A stretch of 64,000 bases of DNA from Fontisphaera persica (GTDB taxonomy: Bacteria; Verrucomicrobiota; Verrucomicrobiia; Limisphaerales; Fontisphaeraceae): positions 62,001-126,000 of the forward strand of contig NZ_CP116615.1 in NCBI RefSeq assembly GCF_024832785.1, written 5' to 3'. Positions 28,001 through 34,666 of this stretch are shown here, piece after piece. The notes beneath the pieces were generated by a model, which did no database searches, had not been told where the DNA came from, and was given only the letters and a program-made list of their open reading frames with translations. How positions within the stretch are numbered: the stretch's first letter is position 1; every line of letters begins with the position of its first letter. Both the position numbers and the translations under genes were made by a program.

Positions 28001-31000
28001 GTTGGCGGCGGCCCTGGCGAATGCCAGTGTGCCCTTTAATTTCCGGTGCGTTTCCGATGCCGTGGGGAGCTTGCGCATCATTACGGTGGATGAAATGTCC
28101 TACCACGGGGAAAATCCGCGCAACCTGGCAGGGGCCCAGGTGGTCTTGCGCGACCCCTTCACCGGCGCGGTGGTGGCCAGCGGTGTGACCGACACCAACG
28201 GCTACTGGGACGTGCCCAATCTGCGCGAAGGCGCGTACAACCTGGAAGCCACCGCCGAACGGCACGACCGCACGCAGGCCACATTGGAGGTGAAGGCCGG
28301 GCAGATGAAGGAGCAGACCATCTTCCTGCGCGCACAACTGGTGCGTTACAACTGGACGGTGGAGGAAATAGAAATTGAGGATCGCACCCAGATCACGCTG
28401 GAAACGGTGTACGAGGCTTATGTGCCCACGCCGGTGGTGACCGTGGAGCCTGGTCTGATTGATTTGGCGCAAGTCACCGGCGACATGGCGCAGATTGATC
28501 TGAAGATCAGCAACAAGGGTCTCATCGCGGCGCGGGACGTGGTCATTAATTTCCCTGAGCATGAGCGCTGGATTATTACGCCACTGATCAGCGGCGCGGC
28601 CAGCATTCCCGCCAACAGCACGCTGACGGTGCCGGTCATCATCCAGCGTCGGCCGCCGGAAACCAATGGGCTGGTGGCGTCCAACCCGCGTGATTTGACG
28701 ATACGGATTGGCGATTGCACCTACACCGCCAGCGTCGAATGGCGGCTAATCTGCGGCCCCTTCAACATTGCCTATCCCGTGCCCATCCCGGTCATCAATG
28801 CCACGGGCAGATGCTTTGGGTTTGGTGGGGGTGGTGGTGGTGGCGGCGGCGGCGGTGGTGGGGGTGGTGGTGGCGGCGGTGGCGGTGGCGGCTTTAGCGG
28901 ATGGAGCGGTGGGGGCACGGTGGTCAGCCCGCCCGGGCAGCCACAGCTTACCATTTACACCCCGCCACCCAGCGTGACGCCCAGCAATAAGTGTTCTTGT
29001 GTCAAGCAGGACTATCAGGAGGAGTGCTTAAATTATGAGGCGGGTTTGAAAGCGGAGATTGCCGGGGCCTTGACCAAGGCCATTAACGCGGCGCTGGCCA
29101 CCACGCCGTTGAGCGTCAAGAACATCGAGGTCAATTTCAACGTCAACGGCCAGCTTTGCACGTGCTGCGAAGATGACCTGAAAGGCTTGAAGGCTTCCGT
29201 GGGGGGGAATGCAAGCGTCACGGCCACGCTGGTTATCGGCTACAATCCTGAGGCGAGTGGGGAGGTTAATATCCCCGGCCTGGGCCTGTCCAGTTATGAG
29301 GCGTCCTTCCTGGCAGGGGCCGAGATTACGCTTTCCGGCTCAGTGAGCGGCTCGTTTGGCACGGAGTGTCACATGCGCAATCCCAAGCTCTGTCTGGGCG
29401 GCACCGTCAGCGCATCTGGCGTGGCTGGCCTGCGCGGACAGGTGGAGCTGACACATGAACGCAACGGGCGCACCTATAAAGGCGGTGGTACAGCTTTTGC
29501 CGGCGTGACGGTGGGGGTCAATGCCTCCATTCAAGGCTGCACGCCGGGTGGCGGGATTGAGGTGAAGGTGTGTGTTGAGCCGGTGGTAATCAAGGTCAAT
29601 GTGGAAGGCAGCATTGAAGTGGATGGTTTGTCTTACTCCACCTCCACCGGCTACGAGCGGCAGTTGTTGCCGGGCGGCTGCTATCCGCCGCAAGAGGATG
29701 GCGTGGTGCGGTTGCAACTGGCGGACTTTGGCATAGCGGCGCAGCCCAGCGCCGGCGAAATGGCGCAACTATTGGGGTTCAGCCACGCCGAGGGCATGGT
29801 GCGCGATTTGACTGGCCGCAACGCCGCCGTGCCGGCCAATGCGCCGGCCAGCCATCTGGCGGCCGCGTTGCAGTCCGCGCGTTCCTCCAGCGGCACGGCC
29901 TCACTGCTCACGGCGCCTTTCCGCCGTTCCCATATCACGTATGACTGGGCGCCGCCGCGGCCTGCCGAGCCGCCCGCCGGCAGTCTGGCCCGCGCGGCCC
30001 TGCCGCCCGCTCCGCTGCAAAACGGGGTGTGCGCGCAGGTGCGCCTGCAAATTGACCAGGAGGCGGTCATGACGCGGAAGGCCATCGGGGCGACGCTGGA
30101 CATCTTCAATGATTCCAACGTGGATTCGCTGGAGAATCTCAATGTCACCATCAGCATTCTTGACCCCAATGGCAATCTGGCCAATGACAAGTTTGTCATT
30201 CTACCGCCGGAACTGACCAACATCGAGCCGGTTAGCGGCAATACCAACACGAATGAGTTTACCATCATCCGCGATTTGTGGCGGATGCCGCCCGCTGCGA
30301 CCGGACGCGCGCGGTGGGTCATTCTGCCGCGGGACGAGGCGGCGCCCGAAACGCCCCTGGTGTATTCGGTGGGCGGCATCATGACCTACAGCGCGGGCGG
30401 CGTGCCCGGCACCGCCATCCTGTTGCCGTCGCCGGTGAGGGTGTATCCCAATCCGAAACTCATTCTGAAATATTTTCACCAGCGCGACGTGATGAGTGAT
30501 GATCCGTTCACGCCCGAGGTTGAGCCGGCCGAGCCGTTCACGCTGGCGGTGATGGTGCAGAATGTTGGGAAGGGCACGGCCAGGAAATTCAGCATCACCT
30601 CCGCGCAACCGAAGATTATCGAGAATGAAAAGGGGCTGCAAATTGACTTCAGCATCATCGCGACCGAAGTGGCGGGACAATCGCTCTCGCCGTCCCTGAC
30701 GGCGGTCTTTGGCGACATTGGCCCGGATCAGATCGTCATCGGCCGGTGGCTGATGAAGGCCTCGCTGTTGGGATTCTTTGTGGATTACCGGGCCACCTTT
30801 GAGCATGAAAACTCACTGGGGGGCCGCGAGACCTCGTTGATTGACAGCGTGGAAATCCACGAAATGATACGCCAGGTGCAGGCGGCAGGCGCGTTTGAGG
30901 ATGGCAAGCCAGACTTTCTGGTAAATGATGTCAAGGATGACCTGACCTTGCCGGATGTCATTTATCTCAGCGATGGCTCCACCAGCACGGTGGCGGCCGT

Positions 31001-33368
31001 GACTTCCGGGGTGGTGGACCAGGCGCCGGGGCCTGGGAGTTGGGTGGTCACCTTGACGGCGCTGATGCCGGGCGGGTGGGCTTATTTGCGCATCCCGGAC
31101 CCGGCCGATGGGCAATATCTGCTGACGCGCGTGGAACGCCAGGACGGCGCGGTCATTCCGCTCGACACCAACGTCTGGGTGTCACGCTACACCTTTACCA
31201 AACCGGGGGTCCGGCCCACGCGGGAGAATGTGCTGCATTTGCTCGATTACAACTCCAGCGGTGTGTATTACCTGCACTATACCCCGCCGCCGGTGCCGGA
31301 CACCAACCCGCCCATTAGCCGGGTGGCGGCGCTGCCGCCAGCCAGCTACCCGCAAATCCCCGTCAGTTGGTCCGGCGCGGATGCGGAGGGCGATATCAGT
31401 TACTACGACGTGTATGTTTCCGTGAACGATGGCCCGTTTGTGCCCTGGCTGCAAAGAACCCGCCAAAGCGGAGCCGTGTATGCAGGGGCTACCGGCCAAC
31501 GGTATGCCTTTTATTGTGTGGCCACGGATGCCGCAGGCAATACCGAGCCGGCTCCCCTTACGCCGCAGGCCGTAACGACTGTTTCGCTGGTGAACACCCC
31601 GCCCAGCCTGGCAGCGCTGCCGCAGGTGACGGTGGAGGAGGGCGAAACGTTGCAGGTGACGGCGGCGGCCACGGATGCCGATATGCCCGGCCAGCAACTG
31701 GTGTACGGCCTGGGCGCCGGCACACCGCCGGGGGTGAGCATCCATCCCCAAACGGGCCTGCTCACATGGCTGACCGGAGAGTCGCACGGCGGCACCACCA
31801 ACCGGGTGGTGGTCGTGGTGACAGACAATGGTGTTCCCGCCATGTCCACGACCCAATCATTCATGGTGGTGGTGCGGGAGGTGAATCAGCCGCCGGTGGT
31901 GCCGGCGTTGATTGACCGCCGGGTGGACGCCGGCCAGATCATCGGTTTCCACGTGGGGGCAACGGACGCGGACATCCCCGCTCAGACGTTGACCTACACT
32001 TTGGAAAATGCGCCAGCGGGCGCCACGATTCATCCGACTACTGGTTTGTTCCAGTGGACGCCCACGCTGGCGCAGTCGCCCAGCACCAACGCCATCACGG
32101 TGCGGGTCACGGATAACGGCTCGCCCAACCTTGCGGCCACGAGCGTTTTCACCGTGATTGTCAATCGGCCCAATCAACCACCGAGCTTGACCGTGCCTCC
32201 CGATCAGGTGATTGCGGAAGGCAGTCTGCTGCTGGTCAGCGCCTCGGCAAGTGATACCGATGTGCCCGCACAGCAGCTCAGCTTCAGTTTGATTGATGCT
32301 CCCGCGGGCGCGAGCATTCATCCGGTCAGTGGCATCCTTTCCTGGACCCCCACCGAGGAGCAGGGGCCGGCCACAAATCAAATCATCGTGCGGGTGACCG
32401 ATAATGGCGTGCCGCCCCAGAGCGTTACGCAGAGCTTCAGGGTGGTGGTGAATGAGGTGAATGCGGCTCCCGTGTGGCCTGTCCTGCCCGTGTTTGCCGC
32501 GGCTCCACGCCGCCCATGGACTAATGCCGTGGCGGCGGCGGACCCGGACGTGCCCGCCAATCAGCTTGCTTACCGCTTGGCAGCGGAAGCGCCTGACACG
32601 GCCCTCATTAACGCCACCAATGGCATGTTGATATTCACGCCCACGTCACAGCATGCCGGGCGCACCAACTGGATTGGCGTGGTAGCGACCGACAACGGCC
32701 AGCCGGCGTTGAGCGCGACCACGCGGGTGGGGGTGCTGGTGAGCGATTTGGTGGATGTTTTTCTGGGACAGACCATTCTGCCAGCGGGTCAAAGCGGCAG
32801 CGTGCCAGTGTCCATGTTCTCGAGCGCGCCACTGACCAACCTGATGTTCACCCTGCGGTTGCCCAATAGGGCGCTGACCAACCTGGCGCTCTCGGCTGTC
32901 CATCCGGCGGTCACCCATGCCTCTGTGGAATTCCTGGGCGGGGACCAGTGGCGGTTGCGCTTGAGCCTCAACAACCCCGGACTGGCGGGGACGCAGGAGC
33001 TGGCAAGCCTCCAACTCACCGCCTTGCCGCAGGCGCAGTCGGGCATTGTGCCGTTAACGGCGGAAGCGCCGGTGGCGCAAACCGTGGAAGGGAACGAGGT
33101 GGCATATCTGTGGACCGAAAATGGCCGGGTGGTGGTGCTGGCAAACGAGCCGTTATTGGAGGCTTCCGCCGCGCAGGGCCGACTGCGGCTGTTGTTGTTT
33201 GACGCGCCGGGCATGACGTTGCAAATACAAACTGCGCCGCGGTTGGAGCCGCCGCCGCTGTGGCAGGATTGGCTGCGTCTTACCGTGACCAACTACCAGA
33301 CGGAAATTCTGGATTTAATGACGAATACCAGCCTGTACTATCGCGCCTACCGTACTAACGGACCATAG
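16005..33368 (+). CDS. Giant secreted multidomain repeat protein (5,787 aa; LamG, PA14, CARDB, Calx-beta, Ig-like)
   Basis: Signal peptide 1-33 (cleavage near ACLA-SPAG). In order (approximate residues): two LamG-like concanavalin folds (36-252, 262-472); seven copies of a 182-residue beta-rich repeat (482-1692); a beta-strand tail (1692-1869); a carboxypeptidase-regulatory-like fold interrupted by a PA14 domain (1872-2112, PA14 at 1904-2036); InlB B-repeat-like modules (2116-2346); an Ig-like fold and fibronectin III (2352-2554); five CARDB domains (2556-3181); four Calx-beta-like repeats (3182-3591); a sixth CARDB (3592-3714); NEW3-like and carboxypeptidase-regulatory folds (3716-4112); a 23-Gly run (4274-4296); a Cys-rich segment (4327-4562); an FN3-like fold (5102-5192); four cadherin/He_PIG-like repeats (5196-5579); a cohesin-like fold (5582-5716); and a C-terminal YYRAY module. 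All are binding or adhesion folds with no catalytic motif, so an adhesin, S-layer or matrix protein is likely. No sorting signal or autotransporter barrel was seen. Confidence 0.85.
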   Translation: MKTPTFFRCIGQACTWILPCWLLVGNLLGACLASPAGVVSWWPGEGWANDLMGRHPGAVQDGAMYDAGKVGRAFYFDGVDDVVSPRTSALTTVSNTFTLEFWAYPTKGRNATAEATSGLLGLSGQRYAVAPENINSANVVGAGVSVGTNGISVFEHGVNYLPSLLVFETNITGWVHVAVVYENKQPRLYLNGELVRTGLTSTRTTVFPSKLLGGVSSYGYYGGWLDEVTIYDRALSQDEIAAIYQADAAGKCRAEPVAAPGGMMAWWTADNHPYDVAGVYPGALSNGVGYASGVNDFAFEFDGLNDFVVVGSLALGLEFSVEGWLKPGSLANDMMILCRDDLGTARSYYFMVEASGALVGSVADTNGQFTQYRTVAGVVSAGTWQHVGWVYQGQGGAGQKMKFYVNGAVVTALPVGDYDVGGAAAPVALAARIGSGMGGSHCFHGLMDELAVYGRALGGAEMQAIYGAGFMSKTKPNPYDVPFGAELWVRGSSASGHVNVQRVGFNNAGTVRLQSTDSAYTSALTVSPGALTNTPLGVLTVNPGSGGQRFLYGDLLNLGTVNINYGTTFSKAEGVYENQGTFNIASGQELSLSGQSQWFRQVDGALNIQGALTLNNVSLSYLGGTVSGTPHLINSRLFLGLGATNAASFILTGSGSTWVGDVKAGQSLWVRGSGAGGHTTITVTNGFANAGTLTLQSVDAGYATVLVVSEGVVTNVAGGTIHINQGNGGSRTFAANLLNLGTVNINYGTTFSKAEGVYENQGTFNIASGQELSLSGQSQWFRQVDGALNIQGALTLNNVSLSYLGGTVNGTPHLINSRLFLGPGATNAASFILTGSGSTWVGDVKAGQSLWVRGSGAGGHTTITVTNGFANAGTLTLQSVDAGYTTALVVSEGVVTNVAGGTIHINQGNGGSRTFAANLLNLGTVNINYGTTFSKAGGLYENQGTFNIASGHTLSLSGQNQVFRQADGVLNVQGGLDLDSVTFDYVSGIIQGTPYLVNSRLFLGPGAVNAASFTLTGSGSTWVGDIKPAQSIWIQGSSRGGGTTVVVTNGFENAGTLTLQSINAGYVSSLTVNNGTLINRPSGIIAVNGGNGGPRTISANLQNEGLLSVNTGLTLSKANGVYENLGYVFINSGGSVILNGQNQVFRQRGGSLTNLGTMDLTGVQFVYEGGSVYGNAITMENCRVDFGSGAVAPISLTLMGSGSRFYGNLQEGQMVWVQGNYRGNATTLIAPEGFRNEGTIRLQSTGAGFESSLSITNGVFTNAAKGVVEFNGGSGGPRNLYGHIFNEGLMQVNYGAAWTRPGATIDNWGRIEIANNTSLTLNGSGQVFNQEGTVTGTGRLVMNGGGQTLNQNGGVLLLGGGLDLTGVNFNFLRNGTNAPAGPVVMENCRLYLGPEAASPWEFQMCGSGSRYYGDLKAGQLLWVRGSYRGSGTTVIAPEGFRNEGTIRLQSADAGFESSLAVTNGVLTNAATGVVEINGGSGGPRVLSAHLLNEGLIAVNTGLTLNKSDGIYESRGRFVIASSGSLTINGLNQVFRQRGGGFTNSGSVDLTGMRFIFEEGGISGNPLYMQDCRLEVGPAASGPASFTLTGSGSRLYGYLKAGQLIWVQGNYRGNATTVIAPEGFYNEGTIRLQSTGAGFESSLSVTNGVFTNAASGVVEVNAGNGGPRSLSASIINLGELRVNYSLNCNKAGAGFLNEGRITVASGQTLTIASPLTQVGGSIVLNGGTLDPNDSVLLNGGVLMGQGTVAAQVTNSAGRVAPGASAGTLTLNGQYVQEGLGHLEMELGGTVAGTEYDRLVVNGTAQLNGRLVVTLINGFIPTNGQTFTLLTASARAGTFSELHLPPLPEGLTWEVLYEATSVSVRVAEALPAGETRISGTVRNSVGLPLTNVVVTAYNTQTSFAGLRGDYYDNRDLTGYKFSRLDATVDFSWGGGSPDSRIDGDTFSVRWSGMVTPLYTETYNFYTSTDDGVRLWVNGQLVIDYWGDQGVTERASAGIALTSGVPCEIVMTYYENGYVAAARLSWSSPSQPKEVIPSARLAPSSTNNLEQTSIYARLVETTTDAEGRYDLPVYPGQWAVNVFGLPSLGYADTTNRTVDIVSSPTNAVVDFVAQPFTGEYYNILAQANPPQGGQVTGAGTYPGGGTVTLTAVPNTNAMPYYFVSWTEGGVVVSTNPVFSFTVSRDRQLLANFALPRYAISVSNNPAGAGTATGGGTYTHGNTVTLSASPAYGYRFSHWSEGETVLSSNTPYSFSATRPMTITANYAEAHLVHVVTTATSPAGLAEVLGAGVYTNGETATISAPLTITNPPNLYTFVRFRLNGAVYGTQAEFQKTFSTTDNTNMHFVAEYSSRPLAPQVAAAVANFNNPVPATSNLVLTIRFDRSMNTGVEPLLVFTNLSGNAAPQVPVGGAWSTTSVANDTYRTPAFVVDASMNGTNRLNVSLARATDNQEMIPVDVLELVVDGTPAVMTNITAYPSAIGAVITWQTDEPATRQVEYGLTTAYGNLSALGGNYLTSHSVSLGGLTPETTYHFRVRSRDRAGNETVSEDYTFTTLAAPDLVVTNLALAPTNDLASSGELAIYWEDWNIGAGRTETSWQDRLVISNLNSGERLLDVTVPYDAGAQGHLTNGAWRARQYVFRLPDGPRGAGAMVVQVMVDTYNQVVEINGEGTAEQNNLALATNVSALAPYPDLVVTNLVIEPAAPQSGSTVTVAWAAANVGDAAVTRAFRDRVVLRNLTTGATYVDTTLLYDPATEGAIPPGGARPRQRSFRLPDGVAGVGELRAEVTVDAQNAVFEYMGGWDAEANNAAVATNTATLAPYPDLAVADIQSPATAAMGQSVVLVLTLTNQGQSVAVGPWNNTLALATVPDGSGAQTLGTFSVTNLLGAGMALVVTQQVLLPPGLHGTRYWLVTADSGDQVFEMDNANNALVSGTPLQIQTADLVVDAIAVPAGAVYGQPFEVTWTVRNAGTAPASGSWRDRLYYATTPSLAFAQPLLDRTTDDISPLAPGATYVRQANVVIPFGATLENTVVFLMVVTDFNNRQPESLDNNNSRIASALTVTAPPLPDLAVSGVLAPQVGVPGQPVELVWAVTNQGSAAASGPWVETVYVSADEQIGGDLSVASFTFTNTLAPGGFLTRTQAVVLPGNTFIGNLYFAVSVDSSLLVREVTEGNNTALALTNTYVPARLSLSAPVTSIAENHPNPYLRLTVSRNGPLTNALTVTLSNSHPTRLAAPPNVIIAAGQAAAGVEVMVIPDGVAGPDLDVHLMASAADYLSEDVIIRILNSDRRPLLLQPALTTVTEGQGITFTVSREALDGLPLQVNLESSAPAQLVVPANVVIPSNSLSLTFGALATDDQDLEPTASYNVTATAAGYSNAVARVVVQDNDVPAVQLNFAAPSVGEGVIHATTLTLTRAPVTPFRVNVELQVSLPNQVILPATVTFPANVATLTIPLSTVDNAFADGTRQVVVTAHVLDAAGNRLATGGFDTLEITDDDGSALQLTLARSLVAEGLTPATTGTVTRNTATNEPLEVTLVSSRTTEATVPASVFIPAGQRSVSFPINTLEDGVSDGNQTVILTATAAGFAPGRAALVVSDVNLPDLTVPVVVVPTNGYTENTVSITFRVQNQGIATATGAFLQRVWLSRDPLPGGDDIQVGEFPFSGQLPVGMHLEQTLSIILPRTPGDYYVIVTADVSSQITETLENNNTAISAIPIRVAPAYNAVVQTEVETALAGTAVPLYGTATKALGGPAPYETVSIHIYLRDTRRTIAALTDANGQFTAVFQPLPGEAGVYRIGAAHPAATDIPIQDEFSLLGLRLSPDYVHHKVLGLETVTGTVRLENLADVDLHNLSAQLQDVPAGLNVQVTVTNTLPGLAAATLAYTVQSLEDAESYNAFSVRISSQEGVNLTLPMYFQVEPRRPRLQVQPTALVGGMVRGEQRVVPLEVANVGGAPTGPLTVMIPETPWLRVVSTNPLPNLEPGQTSRVELLLMPAADLPLAEYQGSVVLAAALANASVPFNFRCVSDAVGSLRIITVDEMSYHGENPRNLAGAQVVLRDPFTGAVVASGVTDTNGYWDVPNLREGAYNLEATAERHDRTQATLEVKAGQMKEQTIFLRAQLVRYNWTVEEIEIEDRTQITLETVYEAYVPTPVVTVEPGLIDLAQVTGDMAQIDLKISNKGLIAARDVVINFPEHERWIITPLISGAASIPANSTLTVPVIIQRRPPETNGLVASNPRDLTIRIGDCTYTASVEWRLICGPFNIAYPVPIPVINATGRCFGFGGGGGGGGGGGGGGGGGGGGGGGFSGWSGGGTVVSPPGQPQLTIYTPPPSVTPSNKCSCVKQDYQEECLNYEAGLKAEIAGALTKAINAALATTPLSVKNIEVNFNVNGQLCTCCEDDLKGLKASVGGNASVTATLVIGYNPEASGEVNIPGLGLSSYEASFLAGAEITLSGSVSGSFGTECHMRNPKLCLGGTVSASGVAGLRGQVELTHERNGRTYKGGGTAFAGVTVGVNASIQGCTPGGGIEVKVCVEPVVIKVNVEGSIEVDGLSYSTSTGYERQLLPGGCYPPQEDGVVRLQLADFGIAAQPSAGEMAQLLGFSHAEGMVRDLTGRNAAVPANAPASHLAAALQSARSSSGTASLLTAPFRRSHITYDWAPPRPAEPPAGSLARAALPPAPLQNGVCAQVRLQIDQEAVMTRKAIGATLDIFNDSNVDSLENLNVTISILDPNGNLANDKFVILPPELTNIEPVSGNTNTNEFTIIRDLWRMPPAATGRARWVILPRDEAAPETPLVYSVGGIMTYSAGGVPGTAILLPSPVRVYPNPKLILKYFHQRDVMSDDPFTPEVEPAEPFTLAVMVQNVGKGTARKFSITSAQPKIIENEKGLQIDFSIIATEVAGQSLSPSLTAVFGDIGPDQIVIGRWLMKASLLGFFVDYRATFEHENSLGGRETSLIDSVEIHEMIRQVQAAGAFEDGKPDFLVNDVKDDLTLPDVIYLSDGSTSTVAAVTSGVVDQAPGPGSWVVTLTALMPGGWAYLRIPDPADGQYLLTRVERQDGAVIPLDTNVWVSRYTFTKPGVRPTRENVLHLLDYNSSGVYYLHYTPPPVPDTNPPISRVAALPPASYPQIPVSWSGADAEGDISYYDVYVSVNDGPFVPWLQRTRQSGAVYAGATGQRYAFYCVATDAAGNTEPAPLTPQAVTTVSLVNTPPSLAALPQVTVEEGETLQVTAAATDADMPGQQLVYGLGAGTPPGVSIHPQTGLLTWLTGESHGGTTNRVVVVVTDNGVPAMSTTQSFMVVVREVNQPPVVPALIDRRVDAGQIIGFHVGATDADIPAQTLTYTLENAPAGATIHPTTGLFQWTPTLAQSPSTNAITVRVTDNGSPNLAATSVFTVIVNRPNQPPSLTVPPDQVIAEGSLLLVSASASDTDVPAQQLSFSLIDAPAGASIHPVSGILSWTPTEEQGPATNQIIVRVTDNGVPPQSVTQSFRVVVNEVNAAPVWPVLPVFAAAPRRPWTNAVAAADPDVPANQLAYRLAAEAPDTALINATNGMLIFTPTSQHAGRTNWIGVVATDNGQPALSATTRVGVLVSDLVDVFLGQTILPAGQSGSVPVSMFSSAPLTNLMFTLRLPNRALTNLALSAVHPAVTHASVEFLGGDQWRLRLSLNNPGLAGTQELASLQLTALPQAQSGIVPLTAEAPVAQTVEGNEVAYLWTENGRVVVLANEPLLEASAAQGRLRLLLFDAPGMTLQIQTAPRLEPPPLWQDWLRLTVTNYQTEILDLMTNTSLYYRAYRTNGP
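17448..21050 (+). repeat. Seven tandem 546-bp repeats inside the giant gene
   Basis: The anchor W-V-R/Q-G-S/N and the following GFxNAGTLxLQS recur with starts near 17448, 17991, 18537, 19083, 19629, 20247 and 20793. Spacing is 546 bases except the first (543) and the fifth-to-sixth step (618, that is 24 extra codons). Copies at 17676-18215, 18222-18761 and onward are almost identical at DNA level, including synonymous sites, while the later copies have diverged. Such arrays expand and contract by recombination and are prone to assembly collapse. Confidence 0.9.
28824..28892 (+). repeat. GGN codon run encoding 23 consecutive glycines
   Basis: A 69-base stretch of GGT/GGC/GGG codons within the giant gene, flanked by CFGFG and FSGWSGGG. 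Third positions vary (T, C, G), so it is not a simple trinucleotide slippage product, although part of it is. It separates the CARDB/NEW3 part of the protein from the Cys-rich segment and probably acts as a flexible linker. Confidence 0.85.
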
Positions 33369-33450
33369 GCCCCAGGCGCGGGGGACGGGCAGGCCAGGCG
33401 GCCCCGCCGCGTCAGGCCGACTTTTCGAGGGAAGAAAGGCAGGTGTCTTA

Positions 33451-33468
33451 ATGCTAAAAAATTAGCAT
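33451..33468. promoter_or_regulatory. Perfect inverted repeat between the giant gene and moxR
   Basis: ATGCTAA-AAAA-TTAGCAT is a seven-base stem with a four-A loop, 83 bases after the stop of the giant gene and about 37 bases before the first ATG of the moxR frame. It is AT-rich and has no T-run, so an operator is more likely than a terminator. It shares ATGCTAAAAA with the repeat at 13402-13417. Confidence 0.3.
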
Positions 33469-33504
33469 GTCGTCTCATCCGCTGCTGCCCGGCGGCTTTG
33501 GGGA

Positions 33505-34665
33505 ATGGCTCAAAGGCAGGCCCTTTGGTCTCGCGCCGTGGCGGGAGCCAGCCACGCCATCCCATCCCCCTCGCCGTTTTGGGCAGGGCGGTGGTTTTGG
33601 CATTTTTCAATCGGCCTGTTTCATGTTACCTTAACCCGGCGATTGGTAAATATCTTGAGCACACAACCTGCATCCGCGGCATGGGGGGCGGCCACGCGCA
33701 CCGCCACCAGTGATTCCCCGCGCGCCCGACCTGGGACGCACACTGAAACGGTCCGCCAACTGGTCCAGAGTGTCAGCCAGGCTTTTTTGGGGAAGGAGGA
33801 GGTGGTGAGCCGCGCCGTGCTGACCTTGATTGCCGGTGGGCATGTGTTGATTGAGGATGTGCCGGGCGTGGGCAAAACGCTGCTGGCCAAAGCGCTGGCC
33901 CGCTCGCTGGCTGCTGAGTTCAAGCGCATCCAGTTCACGGCGGATTTGCTGCCTTCGGACATTACCGGGGTGACCGTATTTGCGCCGGAGCGGCACGAGT
34001 TCACGTTTCGGCGCGGGCCGGTATTCACCAACATTCTGCTGGGCGACGAAATCAACCGGGCCACGCCGCGCACACAAAGCAGCCTGTTGGAGGCGATGGA
34101 GGAGGGGCATGTGACGGTGGACGGGGTGCTTTACCCGCTGCAGACTCCCTTCTTTGTTATCGCCACGCAAAATCCCATTGAACTGGAGGGCACTTATCCG
34201 CTGCCGTTTGCGCAGATGGACCGCTTCATGGCGCGGCTGAGCATTGGTTACCTGGAGCGTGCCGCCGAGGTGCGCATGTTGCGGGAACAGCAAACCTTTG
34301 AGCCGCTGGAGCGCGTGACGCCCGTGTTGGATTGTTATGGGCTGACGGTCATTCAAGCGGCGGTGCGCGAGGTGCGGGTGGAGGAATCCCTGGCGGGTTA
34401 CATCGTGGACATCGTCAATGCCACCCGCCAGCACGAGGCTTTGGAACACGGGGCCAGTCCGCGCGGCAGCCTGGACATGCAGGCGTACAGCCAGGCCCTT
34501 GCCCTGCTGGCGGGGCGCAATTATGTGTTGCCCGATGATGTGAAGGAGGCGGCGCGGGTGGTGCTGCCCCACCGGTTGATTGTGCGCAAAGGCACCCGGG
34601 CCGTGCCGCTGGGCGCTCCGGCGGTGGTGGAGCGGATTCTGGAGGCTGTGCCCGTCCCGGTCTAG
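33505..34665 (+). CDS. MoxR-family AAA+ ATPase
   Basis: Up to 386 residues; the conserved protein begins near residue 80 (VRQLVQSVSQAFLGKEEVV). Walker A is EDVPGVGKT (about 116-124), Walker B is LLGDEINRA (near 178), sensor 1 is FFVIATQNPIE, and the lid carries LPFAQMDRFM. This is the AAA_3 MoxR ATPase that acts as a chaperone for assembly or maturation of partner proteins, almost always encoded next to a DUF58 protein and a transglutaminase as here. The first 80 residues, from the ATG at 33505, do not look like the family. A TTG at 33655 is a possible true start, and no convincing ribosome-binding site decides between them. The stop lies one base before the DUF58 start. Confidence 0.88.
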   Translation: MAQRQALWSRAVAGASHAIPSPSPFWAGRWFWHFSIGLFHVTLTRRLVNILSTQPASAAWGAATRTATSDSPRARPGTHTETVRQLVQSVSQAFLGKEEVVSRAVLTLIAGGHVLIEDVPGVGKTLLAKALARSLAAEFKRIQFTADLLPSDITGVTVFAPERHEFTFRRGPVFTNILLGDEINRATPRTQSSLLEAMEEGHVTVDGVLYPLQTPFFVIATQNPIELEGTYPLPFAQMDRFMARLSIGYLERAAEVRMLREQQTFEPLERVTPVLDCYGLTVIQAAVREVRVEESLAGYIVDIVNATRQHEALEHGASPRGSLDMQAYSQALALLAGRNYVLPDDVKEAARVVLPHRLIVRKGTRAVPLGAPAVVERILEAVPVPV

Positions 34666-34666
34666 G

